This document shows positions 24,761-33,023 of a DNA stretch of 61,675 bases, piece by piece. This DNA comes from Megasphaera sp. MJR8396C. Lineage in GTDB: Bacteria; Bacillota; Negativicutes; Veillonellales; Megasphaeraceae. The stretch's first letter is position 1. Every line of letters starts with the position of its first letter. The notes beneath the pieces were generated by a model that saw only the letters and a list, made by a program, of their open reading frames with translations, made no database searches and was not told where the DNA came from. The stretch covers positions 1 to 61,675 of the forward strand of contig NZ_KQ958202.1 of assembly GCF_001546855.1 (NCBI RefSeq), written 5' to 3'. Position numbers and translations under genes: made by a program.

Positions 24761-24791
24761 TTGACCGGTAGTTAATACCGAATGCTAAGAT
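24761..24791 (+). promoter_or_regulatory. MerR-type promoter/operator of the alcohol dehydrogenase group
   Basis: TTGACC (24761-24766) and TAAGAT (24786-24791) are 19 bp apart, too long for normal polymerase alignment. The spacer holds the dyad CGGTA-GTTAA-TACCG centred at 24773. This is the arrangement recognised by MerR-family activators such as the AdhR/NmlR group. The regulator itself is not in the window. The 24792-24924 leader shows no other clear signal. Confidence 0.7.
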
Positions 24792-24924
24792 GAGGGTGTA
24801 TTCGGGAGGTAAGGATCAAAAACCGCACCGCTTGAGTTTTTATACCGGCCTTGTTTAAGGCAGGTCATTTGCGTTTAGAACAGTGTCATTGCTGTTGTCC
24901 ATAGATTTGATAGGAGACGATGAG

Positions 24925-26100
24925 ATGGAAAACTTTATTTTTGAAAATAGTACCAAAGCGTATTTTGGAAAAGGCTGTGTCAGTCAATATTTGCCGAATC
25001 TTTTGTCCCAATATGGGAAAACCGTCATGGTGGCCTATGGCGGCGGGTCCATTAAGCGGACCGGGATTTACGATGAAATCATGGAGATCCTGACCAAAGC
25101 CGGTAAGGATGTCGTCGAATTTACGGGTATCATGGCCAATCCGACCTATGCCAAGGTTCTCGAAGGGGCTAAGCTTGCCAAAGAACATGACGTCGATCTC
25201 ATTCTGGCTGTCGGCGGCGGCTCGGTCATGGACTGCTGCAAGGCCGTGTCCCTGGCTGCCGTCTATGACGGCGACGTGTGGAACGATTTTTGGGCCAAGG
25301 CCGGGACTATTGAAGTACAGCCACTTCCCTTGGGCATCATCATGACCGTATCGGGAACGGGCAGTGAAATGAATGGCGGTGCCGTCATTACCAATGAAGA
25401 CGTGAAGGTCAAGACCGGCCGCGATTACATGGAACTCAATGCCCGCTTTGCCCTCCTCGACCCGCTCTATACCTACACCGTGCCTAAGCTGCAGATGGTT
25501 TCCGGCGCCTTCGATTCCTTTACGCACATGATGGAAACGTATTTCAGCGCTCCCGATGCGGACAATGTATCGGACAGCATCAATGAAGCCCTGATGAAAA
25601 GCGTCGTCCGCAACCTTCGCAAGGCCATAGAAAATCCCGAAGACTACGAAGCCCGCAGCAACTTGGTCTGGCTTTCGACGATGGCTGAAAACCGCATCCT
25701 CAAACTAGGTAAGAAAGGCGATTTCCAGGGCCATATCTTAGAACATTCCCTGGGCGCCTTTACGAACTGCAATCACGGCTGCGGCCTAGCTGTCCTGCTG
25801 CCGGTTTACTATCGCCATATTAAAGTAGCCGGGGCCGAAAAGTTCGCCCGCTTTGCCAGCGAAGTCTGGGGCATCTCCCCGGAAGGGAAGACGACGGCGG
25901 AACTTGCCAACGACGGCGTCGAAGCTTTGGCTTCTTTTGTAAAGGAAATCGGCCTGCCGACGACCCTGCGGGAACTGGGCATGACCGACGACCAAAGGGA
26001 ATGGCTTCCCCAGATTGCCGCCGGCTGCGTCGTCTCTCCGGGCAGTTATAAACACCTCGAAGGCGATGAAATCCTGGCCATCTTTGAAGAAGCCTGGTAA
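24925..26100 (+). CDS. Iron-containing alcohol dehydrogenase (butanol dehydrogenase type)
   Basis: The 391-residue protein is a group III iron-dependent alcohol dehydrogenase: AYGGGSIKRTG near residue 39, VGGGSVMDCCKAV near 95, SGTGSEMNGGAVI near 140, and metal-binding His residues in GAFDSFTHMMETYF and the LEHSLGAFTNCNHGCG segment. It reduces aldehydes to alcohols with NAD(P)H, as in BdhA/YqhD proteins. ATG 24925 follows AGGAGA. It leads a group with an AEC transporter and an aldo-keto reductase under a MerR-type promoter, suggesting aldehyde detoxification as well as or instead of fermentation. Confidence 0.9.
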   Translation: MENFIFENSTKAYFGKGCVSQYLPNLLSQYGKTVMVAYGGGSIKRTGIYDEIMEILTKAGKDVVEFTGIMANPTYAKVLEGAKLAKEHDVDLILAVGGGSVMDCCKAVSLAAVYDGDVWNDFWAKAGTIEVQPLPLGIIMTVSGTGSEMNGGAVITNEDVKVKTGRDYMELNARFALLDPLYTYTVPKLQMVSGAFDSFTHMMETYFSAPDADNVSDSINEALMKSVVRNLRKAIENPEDYEARSNLVWLSTMAENRILKLGKKGDFQGHILEHSLGAFTNCNHGCGLAVLLPVYYRHIKVAGAEKFARFASEVWGISPEGKTTAELANDGVEALASFVKEIGLPTTLRELGMTDDQREWLPQIAAGCVVSPGSYKHLEGDEILAIFEEAW

Positions 26101-26114
26101 GGAGTGTCGTATCC

Positions 26115-27035
26115 ATGCTCATTTTACAACAGATGATCATCTTCGTCTTGCTCATGGCTGCCGGTGCTTTGGCCCGGCGCTATGAGATCCTGACGCCGGC
26201 CAATCAGCCCCAGATTACAAAATTGGTCGTCAACATCGCCTACCCGGCCATCATCTTATCGGGCGTTACCGGAAAGGGGCCGCGCATCGAAGGGGCCGAA
26301 CTTGCCTATGCCTTCGGCGTCATCCTGATCATGCTGGTGCTGCTCATGATCTCGGCCTGGCTCTTACCGCGGATTCTTCGGTATCCCAAGGAACATTACG
26401 GCATCATCAACGTCATGGTCATCTTTACCAATATCGGCTTCATGGGCGTTCCCATGATCGACGGCATTTACGGCAAAGATGCCCTCATTTATATGACCGT
26501 CCTCTTGATTCCTTTTAATATCCTCTTTTTCTCCTATGTCATCCAGACCATCAAGGGACATTCCGACAAGAAAGAACCCTTTCGCTGGCAAAATTTGGCC
26601 AATACCGGCATGGGAGCCTGCATTTTGGCCATCGTCCTCTACCTGAGCGGCATCGAGCTGCCCTATGTACTGGCTCAGTCGATTACCATGCTGGGCAGCA
26701 TGACGGCGCCCTTAGCCATGATGCTCCTGGGCTCGTTCTTGGCCGATACGGAATGGAAGGGCATGATAAACGGCCGGATCATCGCCTTTACGATCATCAA
26801 GATGCTGGTCATTCCCATCGTCCTTACCTTACTTCTCGGCCGTTTCGTCGACAATACGTATTTACTGGCCGTCTGCATGGCAGCCTTGGCGACACCGTCG
26901 GGCAATATTATTCCCCTCTTGGCAGCCGTTTACCATAAAGAAGCGTATCCCGTTTCCGTTCAGGGCATCGCCTTGACGACAGCCGCTGCCGTCGTGACCA
27001 TGCCGCTCGTCGCCCTGGCTACCGGATTGGGTTGA
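26115..27035 (+). CDS. AEC family transporter (auxin efflux carrier-like permease)
   Basis: The 306-residue polytopic protein has about ten membrane segments, with the family motif VNIAYPAIILSGV near the N-terminus and ATPSGNIIPLLAAVYH near residue 260. Bacterial AEC proteins move malate and other organic anions; the substrate here is unknown. It lies 14 bp after the dehydrogenase, so it is very likely cotranscribed. Confidence 0.85.
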   Translation: MLILQQMIIFVLLMAAGALARRYEILTPANQPQITKLVVNIAYPAIILSGVTGKGPRIEGAELAYAFGVILIMLVLLMISAWLLPRILRYPKEHYGIINVMVIFTNIGFMGVPMIDGIYGKDALIYMTVLLIPFNILFFSYVIQTIKGHSDKKEPFRWQNLANTGMGACILAIVLYLSGIELPYVLAQSITMLGSMTAPLAMMLLGSFLADTEWKGMINGRIIAFTIIKMLVIPIVLTLLLGRFVDNTYLLAVCMAALATPSGNIIPLLAAVYHKEAYPVSVQGIALTTAAAVVTMPLVALATGLG

Positions 27036-27075
27036 TACAGAATCGTTTTATCTTTATAGAGAAAGGAAGCATATT

Positions 27076-28074
27076 ATGAAAACTCGTACCTTAGGAAAAG
27101 ATTTTACCGTTTCGGCCGTCGGCTTAGGCTGCATGGGCATGAGCCACGGTTACGGCCAGCCGAAAGACCGGCATGAAATGACGGAAGTACTAGCTAAGGC
27201 CGTCGATGCCGGCTATACTTTTTTCGACACGGCCGAAGTCTATGGGACGCCGGACGATCCCCACGCTAACGAAACGCTGTTGGGCGAAGCCCTGAAGCCT
27301 TTCCGGGACCGTATCCAGATCGGCACTAAATTTGGCATCCACTTCGACATGACGTCGTCGGCGCCGAATAAGCCGATCGTTCCCGATGCCCGGCCAGAGG
27401 TCATCCGCAAGTCCGTGGAAGAATCCTTGAAGCGCCTTCAGACTGACCATATCGACATTTATTACCAGCATCGCCAGGATCCCAAGGTTCCCGTCGAAGA
27501 CGTAGCCGCCGTCATGGCCGACCTCATCCAGGAAGGGAAAATCCTTCACTGGGGGCTCTCTGAAGTCGATGCCGACACCCTGCGCCGGGCCCATGCCGTC
27601 TGCCCGGTAACGGCCGTACAGAACCGTTATTCCATGATGGCCCGTTGGTATGAAGAAATGTTCCCGGTCCTCGAAGAGCTGAACGTCGGCTTAGTTGCCT
27701 TTTCTCCCATGGCCAACGGTTTCTTGACGGCCCGCTACGAGAACGGGATTCAATTTAACGGCGACGGCGATTACCGCAAGATCATGCCGCAGTTCCAGGC
27801 CGATGCCATCGAAGAAAATAAGGCCCTTTTGCAGTGGATTCAGGACCTCGCCGCCTCCAAGAATGCCACACCGGCCCAGTTCTCCTTAGCCTGGATGCTC
27901 TCGAAAAAGCCGTGGATCGTGCCCATTCCGGGGACGACTAATCCGGGACGGCTCGTAGAAAATGGCAAAGCCGCTGACATTGTCCTAACGGCAGACGAAG
28001 TAAAACAGATTGATGACGCTTTGGACAAAATCCAGATGTCGGCCGTCTTTGGCGGTACGGCCGTAAAAGGCTGA
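27076..28074 (+). CDS. Aldo/keto reductase
   Basis: The 332-residue protein has the aldo-keto reductase pattern VSAVGLGCMGMSHGYG, catalytic FDTAEVYG (Asp, Tyr near residues 49-54), IGTKFGIH (Lys) and YYQHRQD (His), and the C-terminal NADP site IPIPGTTNPGRLVENGKA. It is of the YhdN/AKR13-like group acting on aldehydes and ketones. AAAGGAAGC precedes the ATG. Third gene of the MerR-controlled group, closed by the terminator at 28092. Confidence 0.9.
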   Translation: MKTRTLGKDFTVSAVGLGCMGMSHGYGQPKDRHEMTEVLAKAVDAGYTFFDTAEVYGTPDDPHANETLLGEALKPFRDRIQIGTKFGIHFDMTSSAPNKPIVPDARPEVIRKSVEESLKRLQTDHIDIYYQHRQDPKVPVEDVAAVMADLIQEGKILHWGLSEVDADTLRRAHAVCPVTAVQNRYSMMARWYEEMFPVLEELNVGLVAFSPMANGFLTARYENGIQFNGDGDYRKIMPQFQADAIEENKALLQWIQDLAASKNATPAQFSLAWMLSKKPWIVPIPGTTNPGRLVENGKAADIVLTADEVKQIDDALDKIQMSAVFGGTAVKG

Positions 28075-28091
28075 TTTCTTTTGCTGTGATG

Positions 28092-28122
28092 AGCCGGCTG
28101 TCTTTTGGCAGTCGGCTTTTTT
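28092..28122 (+). terminator. Intrinsic terminator after the aldo/keto reductase gene
   Basis: AGCCGGCTG pairs with CAGTCGGCT (one G-T pair) around an 8-nt loop and is followed by a T run. Confidence 0.85.
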
Positions 28123-28150
28123 ACAAAAGTTGCAAATTACGAATAATCCC

Positions 28151-28181
28151 TTGACTTAGACTTGAAACTAAGGTGTATTAT
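28151..28181 (+). promoter_or_regulatory. Second MerR-type promoter/operator, flavodoxin group
   Basis: TTGACT (28151-28156) and TATTAT (28176-28181) are again 19 bp apart, with the inverted repeat CTTAG-N8-CTAAG (28155-28172) in the spacer. The centre lies at the same offset from the -35 box as in the promoter at 24761. The half-sites differ, so the two may answer to related but distinct regulators. Confidence 0.7.
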
Positions 28182-28227
28182 AGAACAATAGTGAGCATTA
28201 GTCAGGAAATGATGAAAAGAGGATGAT

Positions 28228-28419
28228 ATGATGAAAGTCTTATTGGTAAATGGTTCGCCCCATAAAAATGGCTGTACCTATACGGCCCTGCAGGAAGTCG
28301 TCAGCCTGCCCGATATCGGCATCAAAGGGAATACGCATTTCATGATGGCCGACCTCAATAATCGGGACGTCGCCGACGCCATTGCAGCCTGGCTCCATAA
28401 ACAGGGCTTAGATAAATAG
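28228..28419 (+). pseudogene. Chimeric remnant: flavodoxin N-terminus joined to alpha/beta-hydrolase C-terminus
   Basis: The 63-codon frame opens MKVLLVNGSPHKNGCTYTAL, the phosphate-binding start of NADPH-dependent FMN reductases, then changes at about residue 25 to LPDIGIKGNTHFMMADLNN, which matches the end of alpha/beta-hydrolases including the catalytic His segment. Neither fold can be complete. The simplest reading is an in-frame deletion that fused two neighbouring genes. It still has a start, a ribosome site (AAGAGGATG) and the MerR-type promoter, so a short peptide may be made. Confidence 0.6.
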
Positions 28420-28447
28420 ATGTATTTTGTGATGAGGAGGAATCTCT

Positions 28448-29044
28448 ATGTGGAAAAAAATCATGAGCGGTTTATTGATGGCCGTGGCACTGGTTACGCT
28501 TACGGCCTGCGGCAGTACGGGGACGACGGCGTCTCAGCCGGCATCGGACGGGGCTAAGGCCGCTGCTTCTCCAGGAAAAGTGTTAGTCGTCTATTTCTCG
28601 GCGACAGGCAATACCAAGCGCGTAGCAGAAACGATTGCCAATCACGAAAATGCGACGATCTTTGAAATTCAGCCGACCGAGCCCTATTCGGACAGCGATC
28701 TCAACTATCGTGACGACAACAGCCGCGTCGTTCGCGAACACGCCCAGCCTCAGCTGCGGCCGACCTATCAGGGCGACGTCGCCGATTGGGATTCCTATGA
28801 TACGGTCTATATCGGCTATCCCCTGTGGTGGCAGCAGGCGCCGCACGTCGTCTACACCTTCGTGGAAAGCCACAACTTTAACGGCAAGAAAGTTATTCCC
28901 TTCTGCACGTCCATGTCGAGTTCTCTTGGCGACAGCGGCCAGAACCTGGCCAAGGCTGCCGGTACCGGCGATTGGCAGACCGGCGTCCGCTTTAGCGGCG
29001 GTGCCAGTGACAATGACGTCCTCAATTGGCTGCAGCAGCAGTAA
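28448..29044 (+). CDS. Flavodoxin-domain lipoprotein
   Basis: The 198-residue protein has a lipoprotein signal with lipobox LTAC near residue 21, a low-complexity linker, and a flavodoxin domain with the FMN phosphate loop FSATGNTKRVAE near residue 50 and GYPLWWQQAPHVVYTF near 122. It is probably anchored outside the inner membrane and uses FMN for quinone or electrophile reduction. Second gene after the MerR-type promoter at 28151. GATGAGGAGG precedes the ATG. Confidence 0.85.
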   Translation: MWKKIMSGLLMAVALVTLTACGSTGTTASQPASDGAKAAASPGKVLVVYFSATGNTKRVAETIANHENATIFEIQPTEPYSDSDLNYRDDNSRVVREHAQPQLRPTYQGDVADWDSYDTVYIGYPLWWQQAPHVVYTFVESHNFNGKKVIPFCTSMSSSLGDSGQNLAKAAGTGDWQTGVRFSGGASDNDVLNWLQQQ

Positions 29045-29085
29045 GCCCTTAGCCGATAAGGGTGACATAAAAAATAGATTTTTTG

Positions 29086-29122
29086 TTCCGAGTAACCTTA
29101 CGAGGCGGCTCGGAATTTTTTT
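29086..29122 (+). terminator. Intrinsic terminator after the flavodoxin lipoprotein
   Basis: TTCCGAG pairs with CTCGGAA and is followed by T7. A smaller hairpin (CCCTTA/TAAGGG, 29046-29062) lies just before it. Confidence 0.85.
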
Positions 29123-29195
29123 GCGGTTTTTCGGTGACGTTTCCCTACGTACCGGGAGCGGCTTCCGATGTATGCCAGTATATAAAAGACCCCAT

Positions 29196-29207
29196 ATATG
29201 GTATAAT
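29196..29207 (+). promoter_or_regulatory. Extended -10 promoter of the cobalamin cluster
   Basis: ATATGGTATAAT supplies TGn plus a perfect TATAAT about 50 bp before cbiG. No -35 box fits. The same 12-mer occurs before glf and in the CRISPR leader. Confidence 0.5.
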
Positions 29208-29258
29208 GTGTTTGGTTTTTAAGAACGCCGAGGCGTATTTTTTAGAAGGGAGGGTGTC

Positions 29259-30302
29259 ATGAAGGCCGTCGTTTTTTCCTTTACCCAGAAAGGGACCTTT
29301 CTCGCTCAGGAAGTGGCCGACTGGCTTCGAAATGAGGGCTGGGACGTTCGTCAGACGTCGCTGAGAAAATTTGCTTCTTCGCCGGTAGTCCCTTTTGAAC
29401 CGTCTTTAGAAGGGGAGACCCAGCGTGCCTTTCAATCGGCACGGCTCCTCCTTTTCATCGGCGCAGCCGGCATTGCCGTGCGGTCTATTGCGCCCTTTAT
29501 CCGTAAAAAGGATCAGGATCCGGCTGTCGTCGTCATCGATGAAGGCGGGCAGTTCGTCATTCCCATCTTATCGGGGCACATTGGCCGGGCTAACGAATGG
29601 GCCCGCCAGTTGGCAGCCGCCATCAAAGGCCAGGCCGTCATCACGACGGCAACGGATGTCAACGCCCTCTTTGCCGTCGATGAGTGGGCTGCTCGCAAGG
29701 GCCTTCGCCTGTCGTCTTTGAAGGACGCCAAGAACTTCGCCGCCGGACTTCTCTCGGCAGGGAAAGCCGGCCTGTACAGTGATTTTCCCATCGAAGGGCC
29801 TTTGCCGCCAGGCTTGGTCGCAGCAACGGATGGTCCGACGGGCTTAGTCGTGACGACAAAAGACAGGATGGCCCTTTTTGAAGTGTCGGTCCTTGTAAGG
29901 CCGGTCATCCTCCACGTCGGTATCGGCTGCCGCCGCGGCACTTCAGCATCGACCATAGAAGACGCCGTCTTATCGGTCTTTGAAGAAGCCAACCTCTCGC
30001 TTCAAGCTGTGGCCGACGTCAGCTCCATCGATGTCAAAGGGGACGAGGAAGGGCTGTTGGCCTTTGCTAGAATGCACTCCTGGCCCATTCGCTTCTTTTC
30101 GGCAGATGAACTCAATGCCGTGCCGGGAACCTTTACGGCGTCGGACTTTGTCCGACAGACCGTCGGCACGGATAATGTCTGTGAACGATCTGCCGTGAGG
30201 GCCAGCCATGGCGGCGACCTCGTCGTTTCCAAAAAGGCCGGTCAGGGCATCACCGTGGCTGTGGCCTGCGAATCGTATAGCCTCTGTTTTTCAAACGTTT
30301 AG
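29259..30302 (+). CDS. cbiG: Cobalt-precorrin 5A hydrolase
   Basis: The 347-residue protein shows the CbiG pattern: an N-terminal domain with LLFIGAAGIAVRSIAPFIRKKDQDPAVVVIDEGGQFVIPILSGHIGRAN, then a C-terminal CobE-like domain beginning LHVGIGCRRGTS near residue 217. It opens the lactone and releases C2 in anaerobic corrin ring contraction. It opens the run cbiG-H-J-ET-A-C. AAGGGAGGG precedes the ATG. Confidence 0.92.
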   Translation: MKAVVFSFTQKGTFLAQEVADWLRNEGWDVRQTSLRKFASSPVVPFEPSLEGETQRAFQSARLLLFIGAAGIAVRSIAPFIRKKDQDPAVVVIDEGGQFVIPILSGHIGRANEWARQLAAAIKGQAVITTATDVNALFAVDEWAARKGLRLSSLKDAKNFAAGLLSAGKAGLYSDFPIEGPLPPGLVAATDGPTGLVVTTKDRMALFEVSVLVRPVILHVGIGCRRGTSASTIEDAVLSVFEEANLSLQAVADVSSIDVKGDEEGLLAFARMHSWPIRFFSADELNAVPGTFTASDFVRQTVGTDNVCERSAVRASHGGDLVVSKKAGQGITVAVACESYSLCFSNV

Positions 30303-30316
30303 AAGGATGTGATTGC

Positions 30317-31048
30317 ATGAAACCGCATATTTACGTCGTCGGCATCGGTCCCGGCTCCCTGCAGGGCATGACCCTTGAAGCCAAGGCTGTCCTTGAAGGC
30401 TGTGACTGCATCGTCGGCTACCATACATATATCGACTTGATTCGCGACTATTTTCCCGATAAGGAATTTGTCGTCACCGGCATGACCCAGGAAGTGGCCC
30501 GCTGCCGCCTGGTCTTAGAACGAGCCCTTCAAGGCCAGAACGTGGCCATTGTCTCCAGCGGCGACGCCGGCATCTACGGCATGGCCGGCATCATGCACGA
30601 AGTGGCTGCCGACACGCCGGACGTTGAAATCGACGTCATTCCCGGCGTGACCGCTGCCAGTGCCGGTGCAGCTCTCTTGGGGGCGCCCCTCATTGCCGAC
30701 ACCTGCCTCATTTCTCTCAGCGATCTCTTGACGCCGTGGGACAAAATTGCCAACCGCCTGGACTGCGCCGCTGCCGGTGACTTCGTTATCTGCCTCTATA
30801 ATCCGGCCAGCAAGAAGCGCTCCGATTACTTGGAAAAGGCCTGCGACATCATTTTGCGCCACCAGTCGGCCCATACGCCGGCGGGCATCGTCCGCAACAT
30901 CGGCCGCGATGGGGAAGAAGTCACCATCCTCACGTTGGGCGAACTGCGGACGCAGCACCTCGATATGTTCTGCACGGTCTTTATCGGCAACAGCCAGACG
31001 AAAGTCTTGAAGGGCAAACTGGTGACGCCTCGGGGATACCGCTTATGA
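30317..31048 (+). CDS. cbiH: Precorrin-3B / cobalt-factor III C17-methyltransferase
   Basis: The 243-residue tetrapyrrole methylase has the SAM loop VVGIGPGSLQGMT, GYHTYIDLI, and SSGDAGIYGMAG and VIPGVTAASAGAALLGAPL characteristic of CbiH/CobJ. It methylates C17 and promotes ring contraction just before CbiG acts. It overlaps cbiJ by 4 bp. Confidence 0.93.
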   Translation: MKPHIYVVGIGPGSLQGMTLEAKAVLEGCDCIVGYHTYIDLIRDYFPDKEFVVTGMTQEVARCRLVLERALQGQNVAIVSSGDAGIYGMAGIMHEVAADTPDVEIDVIPGVTAASAGAALLGAPLIADTCLISLSDLLTPWDKIANRLDCAAAGDFVICLYNPASKKRSDYLEKACDIILRHQSAHTPAGIVRNIGRDGEEVTILTLGELRTQHLDMFCTVFIGNSQTKVLKGKLVTPRGYRL

Positions 31049-31746
31049 TCGGCCCGGTGTGGATTGCCGGCGGGACGACGGAAGGGCGGAAACTGGCCGG
31101 CTATGCAGCCCGGTTCCAGATCAAAGCCTACGTTTCGGTGGCCACGACTTACGGCGCTTCTTTACTGCCCGTCAGCCCCTACATCACGGTCCTCGAAGGT
31201 AGGATGGACCGGGGCGAGATGGAAGAATTTCTCCGGGAAAAAGGGATTACCCTGGCCATCGACGCTACCCATCCCTATGCTACGGCCGTGACCGATAATA
31301 TCAAAGGTGCCTGCCAAAAGGCGGGCGTCCCGTATCGCCGCATCAACCGCAGGGCCGGCACGTACCGGACGGACGGCCGCACCATCGCCGTTCGCACCGT
31401 CGACGAAGCCGTCGAAGTCCTGAGCCATACCGTGGGACCTGTCTTTTTGACGACGGGCAGTAAAAATTTAGATGCCTTCGCCAAGATTCCCGATTATGAA
31501 AACAGGGTCTACGCCCGAATTTTGCCGGTCAAGGCCTCCCTCGAACGGGCCCTTGATCTCGGCTATCCGCCGTCGCGCATCATTGGCATGCAGGGCCCTT
31601 TTTCGGAACAACTCAATGAGGCCATGTTCAAGGAAACGAAAGCCCGGTACGTCGTCACCAAAAATTCAGGCCATACCGGCGGTTTTCAGGAAAAACTGAA
31701 GGCTGCCGAACGGGCCGGGGCGACGGTCATCATCATTGAACGCTGA
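31045..31746 (+). CDS. cbiJ: Precorrin-6A / cobalt-precorrin-6A reductase
   Basis: The 233-residue protein opens VWIAGGTTEGRKLAGY and has DATHPYATAVTDNIKGAC, VFLTTGSKNLDAF and KNSGHTGGFQEKL, all CbiJ/CobK signatures. It reduces the macrocycle with a nicotinamide nucleotide. ATG at 31045 overlaps the cbiH stop, so translation is coupled. Confidence 0.92.
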   Translation: MIGPVWIAGGTTEGRKLAGYAARFQIKAYVSVATTYGASLLPVSPYITVLEGRMDRGEMEEFLREKGITLAIDATHPYATAVTDNIKGACQKAGVPYRRINRRAGTYRTDGRTIAVRTVDEAVEVLSHTVGPVFLTTGSKNLDAFAKIPDYENRVYARILPVKASLERALDLGYPPSRIIGMQGPFSEQLNEAMFKETKARYVVTKNSGHTGGFQEKLKAAERAGATVIIIER

Positions 31747-31783
31747 CGCGGGAAAACCGCTTTCGTCAGGGAAAGGACGCGCT

Positions 31784-33001
31784 ATGCACATCTATCTTAT
31801 CGGCACCGGTCCGGGCAATCCGGATCTCTTGACCGTACAAGCTAAAGAAGCCATCGAGGCCTCGACCCTCCTCGTCGGCGATAAACGGATGCTGGAACCC
31901 TTTGTCGACTCGGGAAAACAGTTGGTCGCCACGTATCGCCGCGATGAAATCTGCCGCCTGGCTGCGTCGCGGACCGATGAAGACGGTCCCATGGCCGTTT
32001 TGGTATCGGGCGACGTCGGCTTTTTCAGCCTGGCCGCCTTATTGAAGAACATCCCCGACTGTACTGTGACCCGGATCGCCGGCATCAGCAGTCTGGTCTA
32101 TTTTGCAGCAGCCCTGGAAACGTCATGGAACGACGTCTTCATCGTCAGCCGCCATGGCCGGCAGGAACCGCTCATCCCGGCTGTACGCCAGCACGCCAAG
32201 GTCTTCGTCCTGACCGGCGGCCGTGAATCGCCGGCAGCCCTCTGCCGCAGTCTCTGTGAAGCCGGCCTGGGGAATGTAAAGGTCGCCATCGGCTGCAACC
32301 TCTCTTATGACGACGAAGTCATCCTTCGCGGTACCGCCGCTGACTTTACCGAAAGGGGCGACGACGCCCTGGCCGTCATGATGATCGAAAACGACGATGC
32401 CCGTTCCTGGCAGCGGCCCGTCCACGGCCTTCCGGACGGCGCCTTTTTACGAGGCAAGGCGCCCATGACCAAACAGGAAGTCCGCAGCGTCGCCTTGTCG
32501 AAATTGGCACCCTCTGCCGACGCCGTCGTCTACGACATCGGGGCCGGGACCGGTTCCTGTACGGTGGAACTGGCCCTGCAGGCTCCGTTTGGAAAGGTCT
32601 ATGCCTTTGAAATAAACGGCGATGCCCTTCATATCCTGCAGCAGAATATTGCCCATTTTGATCTGGCCAATGTCACCGTCGTTTCCGGCGATGCCAAAGA
32701 GCGGCTGAAGGATATCGAAACGCCGCCGGACTACGTCTTCATCGGCGGGACCAAGGGGCGATTATCCGCCATCCTCGACGAGGTCTACCGGAAAAATGAG
32801 GCCTGCGCCGTCGTCGTCACGGCCATTACCATCGAGACCCTGGCGGCTCTTACGGCCTATTACAGCGCTCGTCGGGACTATGACCTCGATATCACCCAGG
32901 TCAGTACGGCCCGCAGTCAAAAAGTTGGTGCCAGCCACCTCATGATGGCCCAGAATCCGATCTTTATCGTGACCATCGTCCGCCGTTCCGACGCTTCGTG
33001 A
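31784..33001 (+). CDS. cbiET: Fused cobalt-precorrin-7 C5-methyltransferase / C15-methyltransferase (CbiE-CbiT)
   Basis: The 405-residue protein is a fusion. Residues 1-200 are a tetrapyrrole methylase (IGTGPGNPDLLTV, LVSGDVGFFSLA) like CbiE. Residues about 225-405 are a class I SAM methyltransferase with YDIGAGTGSCTVELAL like CbiT, which also removes the C12 acetate carboxyl. The fusion corresponds to CobL. ATG 31784 follows GAAAGGA; the longer frame would overlap cbiJ. Confidence 0.92.
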   Translation: MHIYLIGTGPGNPDLLTVQAKEAIEASTLLVGDKRMLEPFVDSGKQLVATYRRDEICRLAASRTDEDGPMAVLVSGDVGFFSLAALLKNIPDCTVTRIAGISSLVYFAAALETSWNDVFIVSRHGRQEPLIPAVRQHAKVFVLTGGRESPAALCRSLCEAGLGNVKVAIGCNLSYDDEVILRGTAADFTERGDDALAVMMIENDDARSWQRPVHGLPDGAFLRGKAPMTKQEVRSVALSKLAPSADAVVYDIGAGTGSCTVELALQAPFGKVYAFEINGDALHILQQNIAHFDLANVTVVSGDAKERLKDIETPPDYVFIGGTKGRLSAILDEVYRKNEACAVVVTAITIETLAALTAYYSARRDYDLDITQVSTARSQKVGASHLMMAQNPIFIVTIVRRSDAS

Positions 33002-33023
33002 CGATCTTACAAAGGAGGCTCTT

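Noticed and set aside
29123-29258. Cobalamin riboswitch before cbiG
   Set aside because: I searched by eye for a B12 box-like core and saw none; the interval is also too short after the promoter.
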